Origin: Paragordius varius
Taxonomy: Eukaryota; Nematomorpha
Length of the DNA stretch: 64,000 bases
Direction of reading: 5' to 3'
Assembly: GCA_964247055.1 (NCBI GenBank)
Contig: OZ176054.1
Location: 7,564,001-7,628,000, forward strand
How positions within the stretch are numbered: position 1 is the stretch's first letter; the number at the start of each line of letters is the position of its first letter. This document shows, one piece after another, positions 54,201-64,000 of this stretch. The translations under genes and the position numbers were made by a program. The notes beneath the pieces were generated by a model. That model saw only the letters and a list, made by a program, of their open reading frames with translations. It made no database searches and had not been told where the DNA came from.

Positions 54201-56773
54201 AAATTTTTGTACTGGCATCCGTATCGTGTTCATTGGGTAGACTGGAATCACTAACATTCAAATTCATATTCATGTGAGTTAAATTTGAAGTATTTGGTTG
54301 TTGTATGTTCCCCCCTCCTCCTCCTAATGTTAAGGAGGAACGCTTTTTTTGGTGTTTCCGTTTTATTTTGTTAGCATGATTGGTGTAATTATCACGGGCC
54401 GACCAACCGGGGTAAAGTTGCATATGAATTTGACGCTCTTTCCTAGCCAGCTCATAGTATTTGGCTTGTTCATCGCGTGTTAAACCGTGCCACTATTTTA
54501 TGAAAAAAAAAACAATGATAAATTCGAGCGTGTATTCAATAAAATATAATTAATGACTGTATAAAAGGGCTTGCTTGTTATTTAATATATACAATTTTTC
54601 TAGTTTTTTGCCAATTGGATAGACTTTTTTCAATTTTAAAAATATCAATTTTCCAAAGATTTTGTGACAATATTTTGCAAATTATAAATTTCCAAAATTT
54701 TTCGCGGGACCGCGTTGAACACTTTTGGTTTAAAGTAAAAAATGTCTTTTTATGTTTTAATCGTCAATTTTTTAGATGTTTCCAAAAAAGAACCCGAAAG
54801 CGTTATTTCAAAGATTAATTGTTGGCATTTTGTAGTCTTATGTTTAAAATTTAATAAATTATTTATGAATGTCCATATATATTTCGAATGCGGGCCCGCG
54901 TAGCCATTTGTTTTGGACACTACGGGTTAAAACAAAATCAACAGATAAAAAATAACGTCCTTGCATATTTTATTAATGGCATAACTTTGATATTCATCAT
55001 ATGTTAGTTTAAATTTTTATAATATATTTAAAGTTTCTTAAAACTATTATAAACACATTTTTTTGTTTAATTAAAAGGTAACCAAATTCATTATAAGTGA
55101 GGTTACCTTTCTCCCCAACAATTGATTAATGGCTGAGCTTTCTTTCAGTGTACATTCTTCCATGACTTTAGCACGATGTTCCTTCATAAAGAGCATGAAA
55201 GCATTCAATGGTTTCTTGATATGCGGGGTTGTGGGGTTATTGATTATATTACTGCAATTATTGTCATTATTTGCCATATTCCCTGTATCAAGTGTTGTAT
55301 TATTAAGGTTGTAATCTAGACCAGTTTGGTGCATAGCTAAATTTTTACCCCGTTTATTGTACTTTTTGCGTTTTAATCCGCCACCACCACCCGTGGTTGC
55401 AGCAGACATATAAGAGGGAGACACCATATTTAAATCCCCGCTAAAGTGATAATTTTCTTCTCCTGTGCACATTTTGTCTTTGGAATTACCCATTGGGTTA
55501 TTATTGTTATCATTATTATTGGTTATCACAGAATTTGGATTATTGGGGTGAAATCCGTTTGTAAGATAATAGGAAGAGGGGTGATTATACATGTACATAT
55601 TTTTAGCGTTCATTGAATTACCATTATTATTTCCGTGAGGATTAGAGGGTTGGAGAATTTGTTTTTGTTGTTTCTTATGTTCAGTTGGACTTATATGTGA
55701 ACTATTAATATTATTAATATTTTGTGGGTAGTTATGAGCACCAGGTCCATATGCCAGTGTATTGATTTTATTTTTGCTCGGGATATTTCTATTATATGGG
55801 CTTGATGCCCAATCTATTATGTAAACATATAAAAATATTCCAGTTAAAAATATAATGTTTGTGATCCAATTAAGATATAAAAGTGCACAATATTCAAGTG
55901 AAAAAAAACCCTTTCAATTCAAATAGAATGACATTATGTTAACATTAACAGTTTTGACAAGCTATTTTACCTAACCTTACTTTCATATATTTTTATGCAA
56001 CGATTTTACTGTTATTTACTGGTAAAAAAACTTATGAAAATTTAGATTATGGAAAAACTTATAAACATTATGTCATAATATAATTTTGATATATTGCATA
56101 CAAACCTTTTGGAACTTGAGTTTTAGAAACGTCGTTGGATGTGGAACAGTTTTGATCTAAAACGGCGTCAAGGCCCAAAGATGCTGCAGCCGAGGGAAAC
56201 ATATTGGATGACCTGGATAAAATGAATAATATATAGAGTTTATGGTAATTTACAATATAATACAATTTTAAATATTGGATATTGTGAAATGGGTTATGCG
56301 TTTGTTCGAGCTAACTTATATTATAAAATAAATTAAAAGGTTGCGCTAAAAATAGTCAATAAATATTTATAATGAAATTTTTACGTTTTTTTAAAATTAT
56401 ATTCCATATCTATAAGTAGATTCGAAAATACGTTTCGTAAAATATTAACAATTCGACATTTTTGTGTATTAATAGTAAAAATTTGCATAATTCCAATCAA
56501 TGACATATTTTTAATCAAATGCAAATCAATAATTTTTGCATGATGCTCTGACTGCCTACATACATATTTTTATAAGGGAATTTAAGCCAAATATAGAATG
56601 CACACACATATTTATTTTTTAATTACCAATTTTTGGAATGAAAGCTAAATGGTGACATAAGTTTAAAAAAACACTTAAAATTATTAAAAAAAAGTCTAGT
56701 AGATGTAATGATTTCTTAAAATATTTATTTTGATATTGAAAAGAATTTTCAAATCCTTCATTTAAAATTTTCT

Positions 56774-56822
<49 letters not shown>

Positions 56823-57124
56823 GATCAAGTTGGCCATGATTTTAATTTCAAACTTGTGTGATTGGGGATTGCTATAATCATGTCCTTTGATTGACACCGG
56901 TGGCATAAAAGCTGCAGGTGAAAACGGTGATGATGGTTTTAATGGAGACATTGGACTAAATCTGAAAAATATCACATATGTGAGAAGATTGGTTAATATA
57001 CAATAGCATTTAAAATTTAGCTTTATTTAATAACAAATCTGTTAATTTTGCATTATATAATTTCTATAGTCAAGTTTTATTTGAGAAATTTTGTAACTCC
57101 AGTATAAAAATTGTAGCTTTTTTA

Positions 57125-57166
<42 letters not shown>

Positions 57167-60100
57167 TTTGCTAAATCTGCAGGACTATATGGCATTAGTT
57201 GTGATGAGGGAGAATACGCCATACCTGGCCATTGGCCGACTTTGAAATCGTTTGCGGCGGCATAGAAAGCTGCTTGTTGAGGCGAATACTGATGAGCACC
57301 TGGAAAAGGATATGGAGATATCCTTGGAACCCCTGTTTGAATGTAAAAATTTATTGATTATTAAAATAAGCGTAAATTTTGGTTAACAAGAGGTTTAATA
57401 GATATATGAGTTGGAAATTGGTCGATTAAAAATAATAGTCCGTATAGTAGGTTGCGCGACCGCCCTCATAATGAACTTTTTTATAACAGTGTCTATAAAC
57501 CAATTAGCTCATGCTGATAATCGTGTACATAAAACTTTTTTATAATGTCCTATTTTTAAATAAAAATCTTTCAAGGTTTATGGAAGCATCCTAATCAACC
57601 AAATATCATTATAATGAAAAAAACGTTTTTTATCTTTTCCAAGCGTAGATTATAATTTTTTTATAGCAATAAAACCTAAATATTATAATAAATTTATGAC
57701 TACCAAAAATATTTAGTCATATATTTTTCAAAAGGGTCGTGATGCGAAAAAGAGCTATGTATTGATTTTATCGGAGTCTTTATGCAGGTAAAACATTTTT
57801 GAGATTTGCCGGTAATATATTTAGCATTATGTTAGAATCCTTAAAAATTATTTCAATTGATCCAACATCTTTTAAAATGCAATTTTTTTCAGCCGACAAT
57901 ATATTGTGAATTATTATACACCGTTGCTTATATGATAATATTTTTTTCAAAAAAAGGCCACTGGCATATGCAATTCGTTTCAACTTTTTTGGATATTACG
58001 TTATTCACAATTCCTTATTTAGCGCAAAAAATTATTCATATTATTAAGAAAAGAAATAATTTTGATTAAAATTATTCCATATTATCAAAAAATGTGCAAG
58101 TATATTTTGAATTTGCATATAAAGGACCTACATCATCCATGTAGGAATAAATAAATATTTAAGTGAAAAAAAATTAATATTTATGATTATACAAATCTAA
58201 CAATTATAAAATTTGTATTACGAATAGTTTAGTTTGCAAAAATTTATAATTTGGTATTAATAGGCATATCATGTACAGTACGTCTTATCTGTATGTGTGA
58301 ATAAAAACGATTAAAAAACGAAGGACCATCTCTTTTAACACAAGGCGCGTGGGCTTTAAGCTGCGCGTGAAATATTTCTAATTTTGTCTTTTGCTTAAGT
58401 CATGAATATTAAATAGCTTTAGAATTTGCTTTTATTGTAGCATATTTTATTTTAGATCTAAATATTCATGATTATAATAATAATATTTAAAGAAAGATAG
58501 TTATAGCGGAAAAAAAGTTAGTTTGAGAGGAATCTGTTTTATTTAACACATTGTTATCAATATCATTAAAATAATTGTTGTTTATAGAATTGTAAAGCAA
58601 CATTTTTCTAGATATATGCGTTTCTATACATCTTAGTGGTTTTTCGTATCTTATTGTTATCATTCAAAAATAAAAAAGACATTAAAAAAACAAATTTGGA
58701 TAACATCATCGTTAAACGCATTATCATGTTATCCCTACACATAAACTGTAATTATTTTTTTTTTAGTTTTTTCCAAAAAAAATAATTATTGTGTCTAATA
58801 ATTTGGATAAAATTAAGAAATAATGTTTATTAATATAATTGTTTAGAAGTAAAATAGTTAAAATGCAAAAAATTTTAGGATAGATTATTCGATAAAATTT
58901 GTATATTTTCAAGTTAATCTTAATTCATTACAAATTATATAGGGTCCAAAAGGCTTAGGTCTGCACAAAATTCATTAATTTAATGTCAAAAATGGATTGA
59001 GGAATGACAAAATATAACGAAGGAAGGAGATGTTTTTCTAACTTTAAACATTTATGTTATCCTATCTTTGATTGTTTTGATGTATCGTGTAAGAACTTTG
59101 GATGTTTCCCGAAATTAATGTTTTCTTTTTCAAATTTATCCTTAGTGTCATGATCCTAGAAAAGGACTCCAAATCGAGAAAATGTTTTTAATCTTTTTTT
59201 GTATTAAAGCAGTGGGTTAATAATACTTTTAAACCATTCAATATAGTTTCATGTGTATATTGTTAACCAATTCTCATCATCTTTTCTTTTATATTTATAA
59301 GCTTAATAATTTTTGATTAAAATTTTGATTAAAAAATTGTCATAGGCAAGAGGAAAAAGGCAAGATAGCATGACGGATTGATATGTAATGAGATGTGGTT
59401 TGACATAAACATCAAAAAATTTTATAACCAAAATATAAAAAAAATGATATGACATATACAAGTCTTATAGAATATTAAATTGTTTTGGGATTAGGTTTTA
59501 GCCAAAAAATGGAGATAATATTTCAATCATCTAAATTATTTTATTCAACATAAGTTCAAAATTTTAAAATAATTTTAATTAGCCTTTTAATTTAATTAAT
59601 AAAAAGGAAGTACATTGTAAAAATATTTTATGATCGCTGAAATGGGTTAGATAATGAAAATAACAATTTTAAATAAAAATCAGATGATCGAATTTTTAAA
59701 GCTATATTCAAAAAAGAATTAACTTTTTATGAGATATAACAACTTAGATAATTTACTTTTGTTCTGCTTCTAAAATAGATTGGTTAAGCCTCGCTTATAT
59801 TATTGTCAGAATCAATATACCAGGTTAAGTCAGAAGTTATTACCGATATTAAGAGAAAAGTTCAGAAAAAACGCAGACGATTCATTGATAAATAACCCTT
59901 CTTGTTCATCTTACATATAACGACAAACAAACACAAGTTGCATTCAAAAAAACTAGCGTCCTATTTTTATATTCAGTTTTGTCGAGTTTTGTGCTTTAAA
60001 AGGAACATTTGCACGCATTATCATCAAAAAAGGTTGTTGAAAGTTGTCGCTTGCTGGCTGAAACATGCGGTAAACATGTTCCAACAATTACACGTGTGAA

Positions 60101-62939
60101 ACATGGTTTCAAAATATTTAAAGATGTGAGTTCATGTGAAAGAGTGTGGGTGCTCTAGTATATCACACGATTGCGAAGACGAAGTGCAGGAGTCATTGGA
60201 TGGTGGCTCACCACAAAGTTGACAAGAATGGGAAAAATTATATGTATCCCAAAAAAATAAAGTCAGGAAATGGGTCCCACACAATATGTGAACATAATAT
60301 TGAAAATCGCAAAGTGAATTGTGAAATCCTTCTTCAACGTCGCGAAAATAAATTTTCCAACGAATTAAAATGGGTGATAAGAAATGGTCTTATTTTGTGA
60401 ATCCATACCGAAAAAAATTACGGCATATACATTAAGAAAGCCGGGCCATTAATAGCAGGGCCAAATCGATTCGGCAAGAAGACTATGCTCTGTGATTGGT
60501 GTGATCATAGCTGTATTGTGTATTATGGACTTATGAAACACGATGAAACTATTATGCACAATGGTATCGCCAACAAATGATTAATCAAACCATGCATTAA
60601 AAATATACTTCATAAATCAAAACTAAATTTCTCTTTAAAACCGGAATTGGCCAGTAGGCATGGCAAAAAGATTTTGCTACATGACAATTCTCTGTGTCAA
60701 ATAGCAATGAAAGACGGCTTAAAATCGCTTCCATGGTAATGACCTAACTCCATCTGTGATAGAACGTCGTGTATATGGGGCACACCCTAGCAGAGTAGAA
60801 ATTTTTTTGAAGACGTTGAAAAATGGCTTAACGAATGTTTTCCGCAAAAAACAATCAGTTTTTCTGGCATGGCTTTTGTATATTACCAGAGAGATGTGTG
60901 AAATTTATAAGAGCCGATGTACAATATTTTAATCTTTCAAAACTGCATGTTTTTTCTCAAAAAATGGACTCTAATGACTATACATATATAAAATTTAAAC
61001 ATGCCAATAAAAAGTCTCATTCATACTTATAAATTATAGTTTACCAAAATATTTGTCACTTTTTGTTAAAAAATGTTTTAAATGAAAAAAATATTTTTAT
61101 ATGGCATATTGCTTATGATTTCAAAGTGATTAAATTGTTTAAAAAAATTTGTGATTATTGCGCATGCACAAATTTAAGCATTTAATTATTTTGATGAACG
61201 GATTACACTTTCATATCTCAAAACATATGCAGCTTTTCAAAAATTTTAATCTTCTTATAAAAATATCAACTGTCATATCAATCTAAATTTTAATGTGTAT
61301 GAGAAAATATATGAAATGTGTCATAAAGAAAATAAAAGAGGTAAAAAATTTATAAAAAAAATAGCAGTAGTACTATACACAATCAAGATGTAAAATACGT
61401 GATGATAACCGTATTTATAATATACAAAAAAATTGCCTCAAAAATATCGATAAAAATTACAACGGACACACAAAAAGATGAAATGATTGCTTGTTTGATA
61501 AAAAAATGGTGAGAAATATAATTTAAATATAAACATAATTTTTTAAATGTTTAAAACAGCGGTAGTGTAAACATTATAATAATTATGAATTATTGATTTA
61601 GATATATAGCACGTAGGTGTAAAACAAGTAAAGTACCGTATCATTTTTTTAGCAAACAAATACTAAAGATGACGACAAATTGACACGGAATTTTATGTAA
61701 AAAATGCCATAAATCGGTACTAAGTCAATTATTTTTTTGTTAAAAATATAAAACTAAAAATCACGCGATTACAGGACGCATAAAATGCTATAATTTGGTA
61801 ATTGATAATTCTGAAAATTATAATCAAAATTGGCACTATAGTTATAGCTTAGAAAATAATTATAATAACTTGGGTTATTAAAACCGCCTAGTAATATTGT
61901 AATATTAACCGCTTCAATAACATATTTAAAATTTGATGTTTTTTACAAGCTTAGCGATACAAATCAATCTTCACCGCAGTCTTTAACATCTATTAATACC
62001 TAAATTTTATGACACATCATGCATGATATGGTGTAAAAGAGATATTTTTGTCCATTAAATATTTTAACATTATCGTAAATTTTATATTTTTTGCCTTTAT
62101 AATGTAACATCTTTTAAATCCATTTTGATGCATCGGATTAGAATCAGATTAAATTACGTGAACAGAATATTAAATTTTTTCCATATAGATTTAATTTCAA
62201 AAATAATCTTACGGCAAAATGAGTACTAATCGAATTCGCATGTTAGTTTTTAATCTAATAATACAATTTGGGCATATCTCATTCTATATATTTTGATAAA
62301 ATCACAAAAAAAGTACACTACGCTAAGTTCAAAATGCTCGTAAATCATGACGAGAATATTTTTTAAAATCATTATTTATGTGTACCTTAAAAACTAAACT
62401 ATCTCTGTATTGGTGGAAAAATATATGGAAAAAAAAATAATTTATGAGTTCGTTTTTTTGGTTTGCTTAATATATGTTAGAGTTTTTAAAGCCGAGCTTT
62501 GGACATAAAATTTAAATCATATGCACCTTAAGAACTTAAACATAAGGAAAAGCGTGCATGTTGTTTGTAGAGGATTGAATTTTTTAGTAGATTATTTAAG
62601 AAAATAAGGTAAAAACTCAATTAAAATTTCAATTATTTTAACTCATTTGATATAGCAGATAGTAGCGCATTTTTTCGCGGATGTTTCGAATTTTTACCAA
62701 ACAATCATAAATTTCAAAATACTAAAATATTTAATATATGGATATACGTGCGTAAACCTACAAATTTCAAGCAATATTATAATAAAAAAAGGTAAACATT
62801 AATTTAGAAACTCCAAAAGAATAAAGAGAATTTTCATACCAGATTTTGGGTCTATGGGCATAGAGGACATATTGTTTTGTTGTCCAAAGTCTTGGTTATA
62901 TAGCATTAACTGGGCCAAAGAATGTGATGGGCGAAATCC
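48286..62939 (-). CDS. pan: TCF/LEF transcription factor (pangolin), eight 3' exons, N terminus outside window
   Basis: This is the nuclear effector of Wnt/beta-catenin signalling. Exons in transcript order: 62,939-62,840, 57,332-57,167, 56,961-56,854, 56,212-56,106, 55,813-55,107, 54,492-53,472, 53,333-53,261 and 52,231-48,286. All have GT/AG borders and matching phases and give about 2,075 residues; human TCF7L2 has about 600. The start of visible sequence matches vertebrate TCF (IDPKSGVPR against DPKTGIPR). The HMG box (residues about 358-432) is [16 protein letters not shown] through [11 protein letters not shown], split after LLGRK. A basic tail [10 protein letters not shown] follows. 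The C-clamp (about 742-770), with cysteines in [19 protein letters not shown] and IKFI, is split over the last two exons. The rest is Asn/Ser/Gln-rich. The donor of exon 56,961-56,854 (CAA then GTTTGA) is the least certain junction. The beta-catenin-binding domain is expected beyond 64,000. Family assignment is certain. Confidence 0.94.
52203..53333 (-). other. C-clamp coding region, split over two TCF exons
   Basis: The small exon 53,333-53,261 encodes [13 protein letters not shown] to WCKPC. The next exon opens at 52,231 with RKKKCIKF. All four zinc-binding cysteines are present. In Drosophila Pangolin this domain reads the Helper site next to the HMG site. The junction falls inside an Arg codon and restores CKPCRRKKKC exactly. 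Confidence 0.92.
52232..53260 (-). other. TCF intron (1,029 bp) with a hairpin remnant
   Basis: No gene seen. At about 52,551-52,691 two arms of about 53 nt are imperfect inverses: TAGTATACTATTTTTC, CGCAACA and AAACGCTAC, against their partners GTATTGCG, GTGTTGC and GATATACTA. This looks like an old 141 bp MITE-like hairpin of unknown family. Confidence 0.5.
54385..55226 (-). other. HMG-box coding region, split over two TCF exons
   Basis: The first half (about 55,226-55,107) encodes [12 protein letters not shown] to LLGRK. The second half (54,492 to about 54,385) encodes [20 protein letters not shown] to ARDNY. The intron lies at the same place as in other animal TCF/LEF genes as far as I recall. 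Against the usual TCF sequence the changes are mostly conservative ([11 protein letters not shown] for MKEMRAKVVAE, and LLGRK for ILGRR). The DNA-contacting core is intact. Confidence 0.9.
54493..55106 (-). other. TCF intron (614 bp)
   Basis: The intron splits the HMG box. It is AT-rich and non-coding. Two short GC-rich patches stand out, GCGGGACCGCGTTG near 54,704 and GCGGGCCCGCG near 54,890. They resemble the GC-rich ends of hAT elements, but no transposon body was found. Confidence 0.5.
56775..56819. repeat. (TA)n microsatellite in a TCF intron
   Basis: About 22 TA units in the intron between exons 56,961-56,854 and 56,212-56,106, 34 bp past the proposed donor. Confidence 0.95.
57127..57165. 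repeat. (TA)n microsatellite forming a splice donor
   Basis: About 19 TA units. On the minus strand the tract begins at the exon border, so the donor of exon 57,332-57,167 reads AA then GTATATATATA. Confidence 0.93.
57857..58069 (+). other. Unassigned hydrophobic open frame in the TCF intron
   Basis: The frame has 70 codons, with [15 protein letters not shown] and [17 protein letters not shown] suggesting two membrane-spanning helices, and ends in a Lys/Asn-rich tail. A pyrimidine-rich stretch ending in CAG (about 57,882-57,891) could be a splice acceptor, giving an exon that starts PTIYCELLY. The spacing ELLY...AYM...FF faintly recalls NELFYASLYLLHF of phosphatidylinositol synthase, but identity is too low to claim. 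No upstream exon was found. It may be chance. Confidence 0.2.
59818..61060 (+). mobile_element. Decayed mariner transposon
   Basis: A TA followed by CAGGTTAAGTCAGAAG at about 59,821 resembles a mariner 5' terminus. The transposase remnants follow in the same direction, and the span of about 1.24 kb is close to the usual 1.3 kb. A matching 3' terminus was not identified with confidence; the right end is approximate. Confidence 0.75.
59900..61032 (+). pseudogene. Mariner transposase remnant
   Basis: Pieces in order: a helix-turn-helix remnant with TCETWFQNI near 60,090; [19 protein letters not shown] and NELKWV (about 60,295-60,375), where the usual GDEKW catalytic motif is altered; NPYRKKLR near 60,402; [16 protein letters not shown] then [12 protein letters not shown] (about 60,460-60,560), where WCDH replaces WWDQ around the second catalytic Asp; [11 protein letters not shown] (about 60,660-60,695), where HDNS replaces HDNARPH around the third; and, after a shift, the frame 60,835-61,032 with [17 protein letters not shown] and QYFN, the family's C-terminal block. 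Several stops and frameshifts make it non-functional. RFGKKTMLC points to the mellifera-like part of the family, from memory. Confidence 0.85.
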
Positions 62940-63374
62940 CTAAAAATATATCATAAATTAATGAGTATTCATAAAAACATGAATTAACCAAAAACATTTA
63001 TAAAAAAAGTATTTTGTTTTATCAACACTGATTGGCGGTAAATAAATCACCCCCAAACTCGGGTATTTTTTTTCTCCCTAAATGTTATTATGAAAAATAT
63101 TACCATCAAATAAATAGATTACATTTTTGTTATTTAGTTAAATCCAAGGATTAAGCGTAGAACCAACAGCAAGCTACATGATGTGTTTTTAAAGTGTCCA
63201 AAACCAATTTATTTTAATATTTAGTTAGCTACTACTGTATATGTTTTAAACGACAACATACAAACAAAAAAGATCGCAGCAAACCACCAACCAAGCCTTT
63301 TATCAAAAATTACACATTTGTCACAATTGGTGTCGTTCTCTTTCTCATTCTTATTAATATATATAAAATATATC

Positions 63375-63405
<31 letters not shown>

Positions 63406-64000
63406 TGACATATTATTATTATTATTATATTTATTGTCAAGGGATTATTTTTTATTTATCCTATTTTTTAATTTGTCGTTTTCGTAACAAAAATAGATAA
63501 ATAAATAACTAAATATTTTCTGTGCGTCCAAATTTTTTATTTGCCATGTACAACAAGTAGTAAGTAAGGAGGAAAAAGATTGAAAGAAGAGCTAACCACA
63601 CCACACGTGTCGTCTCAAACAAAAGATATAAATGTAATAAATAAGGAAAATCCTTGTGCTCCTACTCTCAAAGATGTTTTTTTTGTGCTTCAAGAAGATT
63701 TATATTATTTGATTAATAAATAAATGAATTAATATAACTAAAATAAATTAAATTTGGTGTTTTTTGTTTTCTAGCTAGATGTTTTGGTTAAGGGAAAAGC
63801 ATCTCTTAATCTTTTTCAAGTGTGTAGTGTAGTATAAATATTATACATTATTTATATTATGTAAAAAAAACACAACAACTAATTTAATCAATCACAAGTT
63901 AAATGCGTTAACACTAACCACACAAGACAAAATTACTAAAAGACCCGCTCTTGCTGCATACCATATTATATTAAAGACATTTCCTTAGTCTCTCCTAATC
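62940..64000 (-). other. 5' flanking intron of the TCF gene, to window edge
   Basis: The acceptor TTTTTAG directly precedes the exon at 62,939, so this is intron. No further TCF exon could be recognised. A (TA)n run at about 63,378-63,404 followed by (ATT)n at about 63,410-63,430 is the only repeat. The 60-codon plus-strand frame at 63,318-63,500 is a translation of these microsatellites. Confidence 0.7.

Larger units (their letters stand above)
57333..62839 (-). other. TCF intron (5,507 bp)
   Basis: This is the largest visible TCF intron. It holds the mariner remnant at about 59,818-61,060. A plus-strand open frame at 57,857-58,069 has an acceptor-like TTTTTTCAG at its 5' side. The stretches 58,080-59,817 and 61,060-62,839 are AT-rich with no gene, RNA or repeat I can name. 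Confidence 0.75.

Noticed and set aside
54615-54818. 67-codon plus-strand frame in the HMG-splitting intron
   Set aside because: It is Phe/Ile/Asn-rich with no motif, as expected by chance in AT-rich DNA.
54704-54905. Second hAT element suggested by GC-rich palindromic patches
   Set aside because: Only two short patches resemble a terminus. No transposase fragment or target duplication was found.
63318-63500. 60-codon plus-strand frame
   Set aside because: Most of it is a translation of (TA)n and (ATT)n microsatellites.

Overview
The window is very AT-rich animal DNA. Two spliced nuclear genes of animal type, a large tandem satellite and several dead cut-and-paste transposons identify it as a metazoan chromosome, probably of a fast-evolving invertebrate. 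I could not fix the phylum. The TCF gene has the invertebrate-style C-clamp and a huge Asn/Ser-rich tail. The phosphatidylinositol synthase is clearly animal-like in sequence but carries five introns of only 23-26 nt. Dicyemid mesozoans are animals reported to have introns of about that size; that is only a lead.

Region 1 (1 to about 38,040) is one uninterrupted satellite array, open at the left edge of the window. Its 61-62 bp monomers run to roughly 620 copies and fall into several variant classes in blocks. They are organised into nested higher-order repeats with shifts of about 4.6, 5.0, 8.6 and 11.6 kb. The array decays over its last 2 kb. It contains no genes; open frames inside it are repeat translations.

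Region 2 (about 38,040-48,285) is the transition to genes. A complete phosphatidylinositol synthase gene (39,663-40,479, +) can be reconstructed from six exons. It is followed by a 1,412 bp segment (40,612-42,023) that recurs, identical by eye, at 44,319-45,730. The two copies flank a decayed hAT transposon that starts exactly where the first copy ends. Two further TIR elements with TA target sites and CAGTA termini lie at 46,019-47,166 and 47,704-47,890.

Region 3 (48,286 to the right edge, minus strand) is the 3' part of a TCF/LEF (pangolin) gene, the DNA-binding effector of Wnt signalling. Eight exons join in phase into about 2,075 residues. The HMG box is split over two exons, the C-clamp lies about 310 residues further on, and a 1,300-residue low-complexity tail follows. 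The N-terminal beta-catenin-binding exons must lie beyond base 64,000. A 5.5 kb intron holds a decayed mariner element and otherwise no recognisable gene.

The two host genes have unrelated functions: a membrane lipid enzyme and a transcription factor. They converge tail to tail across the transposon-rich interval.
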